Source: Candidatus Gracilibacteria bacterium (GTDB taxonomy: Bacteria; Patescibacteriota; Gracilibacteria; BD1-5; UBA2023). From it: 64,000 bases of DNA. The stretch spans positions 62,001-126,000 of the forward strand of contig JAQUAB010000001.1 in assembly GCA_028687475.1 (NCBI GenBank), read 5' to 3'. The notes below the pieces were generated by a model that did no database searches, had not been told where the DNA came from, and worked only from the letters and a program-made list of their open reading frames with translations. This document shows positions 63,029 through 64,000 of the stretch, in pieces. Made by a program: the position numbers and the translations under genes. Position 1 is the first letter of the stretch, and every line of letters begins with the position of its first letter.

Positions 63029-63094
63029 AAACTCGTATTTCACTTGAAAATTCCCTTTCCTTTTCTATAATTCCCATATCCTAAATATTCCTAT

Positions 63095-63301
63095 ATGTCA
63101 CAAGATAATCTCGATGAAGAGCTTCCTGAAAATGAGGAAGAAAAAACAGAAGAAACCAGCAAAATTCCACCAGTAGCACAGAAAGTGTCTCGATTCGGGC
63201 CAGCTGGATTCCAGGGTGGAAGCCGATTCGGAAAATGAGCAACAAACTTCAATCCCCCGAACAAGCAACGTCCAGGTCGCGCCGCAGGACGAGGAAGATA
63301 A
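63095..63301 (+). CDS. Small acidic-basic protein (68 aa)
   Basis: Very acidic first 25 residues, then KVSRFGPAGFQGGSRFGKGA and a Pro/Arg/Gly end (RPGRAAGRGR), an RGG-like tail. Follows its look-alike by 66 bases. One TGA. Confidence 0.55.
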
Positions 63302-63322
63302 TATTTACATCATCATTTCACC

Positions 63323-64000
63323 ATGAAAAAATACACACCCATTTTTATCACGATATTTCTTGGGTTTTTTGTTGTATGAGGATATTTCCTCTTCTCTCCA
63401 AGATCACATGAAGAAGCAAAGATAATCCCATCCGTATCAGCAGATTCCTCGCTCGATCATCTCAGCAATCTTTTCGATGAACACATTGCGAACTTCGTGA
63501 CACAGAAAATACCAGCACCAAACTATACGTATGAAGAACAACTTGCTCATGAGAAAGCCGTCCAAGAATCCATAGAAAATCTGGGGACGGAATATCAAAA
63601 AGTAGAAAAATCATTCACTGGATTCTCAGGAAGCATCGAGTTCTATGATGCACCGAGAACGATGAATCCGCTCGGATTCTTCAGACATATTTGATCCGAT
63701 ACGTATGCAGATACATACACAGAAAGCACTGGAAGTTACCGAGAATTAGGAACTATTCATCTGACAGATCATAGTAGTGGTACACTCTTTTCATTGTGAA
63801 CTTCTGCTTTTTATGGACTCGAAAATAGTACTTTTTATTTCATTGCCTATAATGGCGAATATTATTTTCTCCCGAGTATTCCTTATACTCCAGGAACGAA
63901 TCGTCTCGATACTCCCACAAAAATCGGAAAAATTCTCCGACTCAAAAGCCAACTCCAGAAACCGGTTCATCTATTTGAAGAAGCAAAATTCCTCCCAATT
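63323..64000 (+). CDS. Membrane-anchored or secreted hypothetical protein, N-terminal part
   Basis: 226 residues up to the window edge, no stop reached. N-terminal helix TPIFITIFLGFFVVGGYFLF as signal anchor, a helical segment (EEQLAHEKAVQESIENLGTE), then a Gly/Ser/Thr/Tyr-rich beta part (GFSGSIEFYDAPRTMNPLGF). Three TGA glycines. No family recognised. Confidence 0.6.

Overview
The window comes from a bacterium that reads TGA as glycine (genetic code 25), the hallmark of the Gracilibacteria/Absconditabacteria (BD1-5/SR1) branch of the candidate phyla. This is visible directly. The cytosine methylase at 29125 only gives its DLFAGIGG and PCQPFSQAG motifs if TGA is Gly, the metallo-beta-lactamase, HpaII-type nuclease, RHS, isochorismatase and YidD genes behave the same way, and no gene assigned here needs TGA as a stop (all end in TAA or TAG). 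All coordinates below use that code, so many genes are much longer than a standard-code reading would suggest.

Layout. 0-20 kb is a mostly core region: an RseP-type protease (partial), a ribosome hibernation factor, PH-domain and small membrane proteins, two pilin-like genes inserted beside a short DNA polymerase I, a polysaccharide flippase, envelope proteins, a probable structured small RNA (9616-9833), a large secreted lamin-tail protein, D-Ala-D-Ala ligase, an isochorismatase-like hydrolase, RimO, an alpha/beta hydrolase, two glycosyltransferases and a DedA protein. 20-41 kb is an accessory defence island. It holds an AAA+ ATPase, a DUF262-HNH nuclease, an EcoRI-type adenine methylase, a LexA-like autocleaving repressor followed by an operon of metallo-beta-lactamase / E2-like plus SEC-C / membrane protein / Cas2-like protein, a frameshifted NYN nuclease gene, an HpaII-type restriction-modification system followed by DGQHR-like and HEPN genes, a second Cas2/SinR-like gene, a two-gene CBASS (membrane effector plus CD-NTase), and a large serine recombinase that runs into tRNA-Phe, a classic integration site. 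Two intergenic elements (23433-23631 and 37687-37866) share an elaborate fold but little sequence. This is the most novel signal I see.

41-47 kb returns to core genes: YbeY, MurB, YidD, a TPR / VWA pair and a DUF4012 protein. Several of these carry 7-bp repeat tracts inside or at the end of their reading frames. 47-57 kb is a polymorphic toxin locus: a 2366-residue secreted RHS protein with a perfect 554-bp internal duplication, a lysozyme-like C-terminal toxin, a downstream membrane protein likely to be its immunity protein, and an orphan alternative toxin tip with its own membrane protein. Three identical-type terminators and two truncated copies of the 5' end of the DUF2130 gene mark the left side of this locus. 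57-64 kb holds a NUDIX hydrolase, DUF2130, a HEPN-like and a cysteine-rich protein, a 118-nt tRNA-like RNA with its own terminator, MarR, a RhuM-like protein, a Phd/ParE toxin-antitoxin pair and small charged or secreted proteins.

How it works together: the core genes serve envelope building and translation, while the middle 20 kb and the RHS locus are stacked systems for conflict with phages and neighbouring cells, assembled by site-specific recombination, duplication and repeat expansion. One of them, the CBASS pair, carries marks of a recent origin in an organism that uses TGA as stop.
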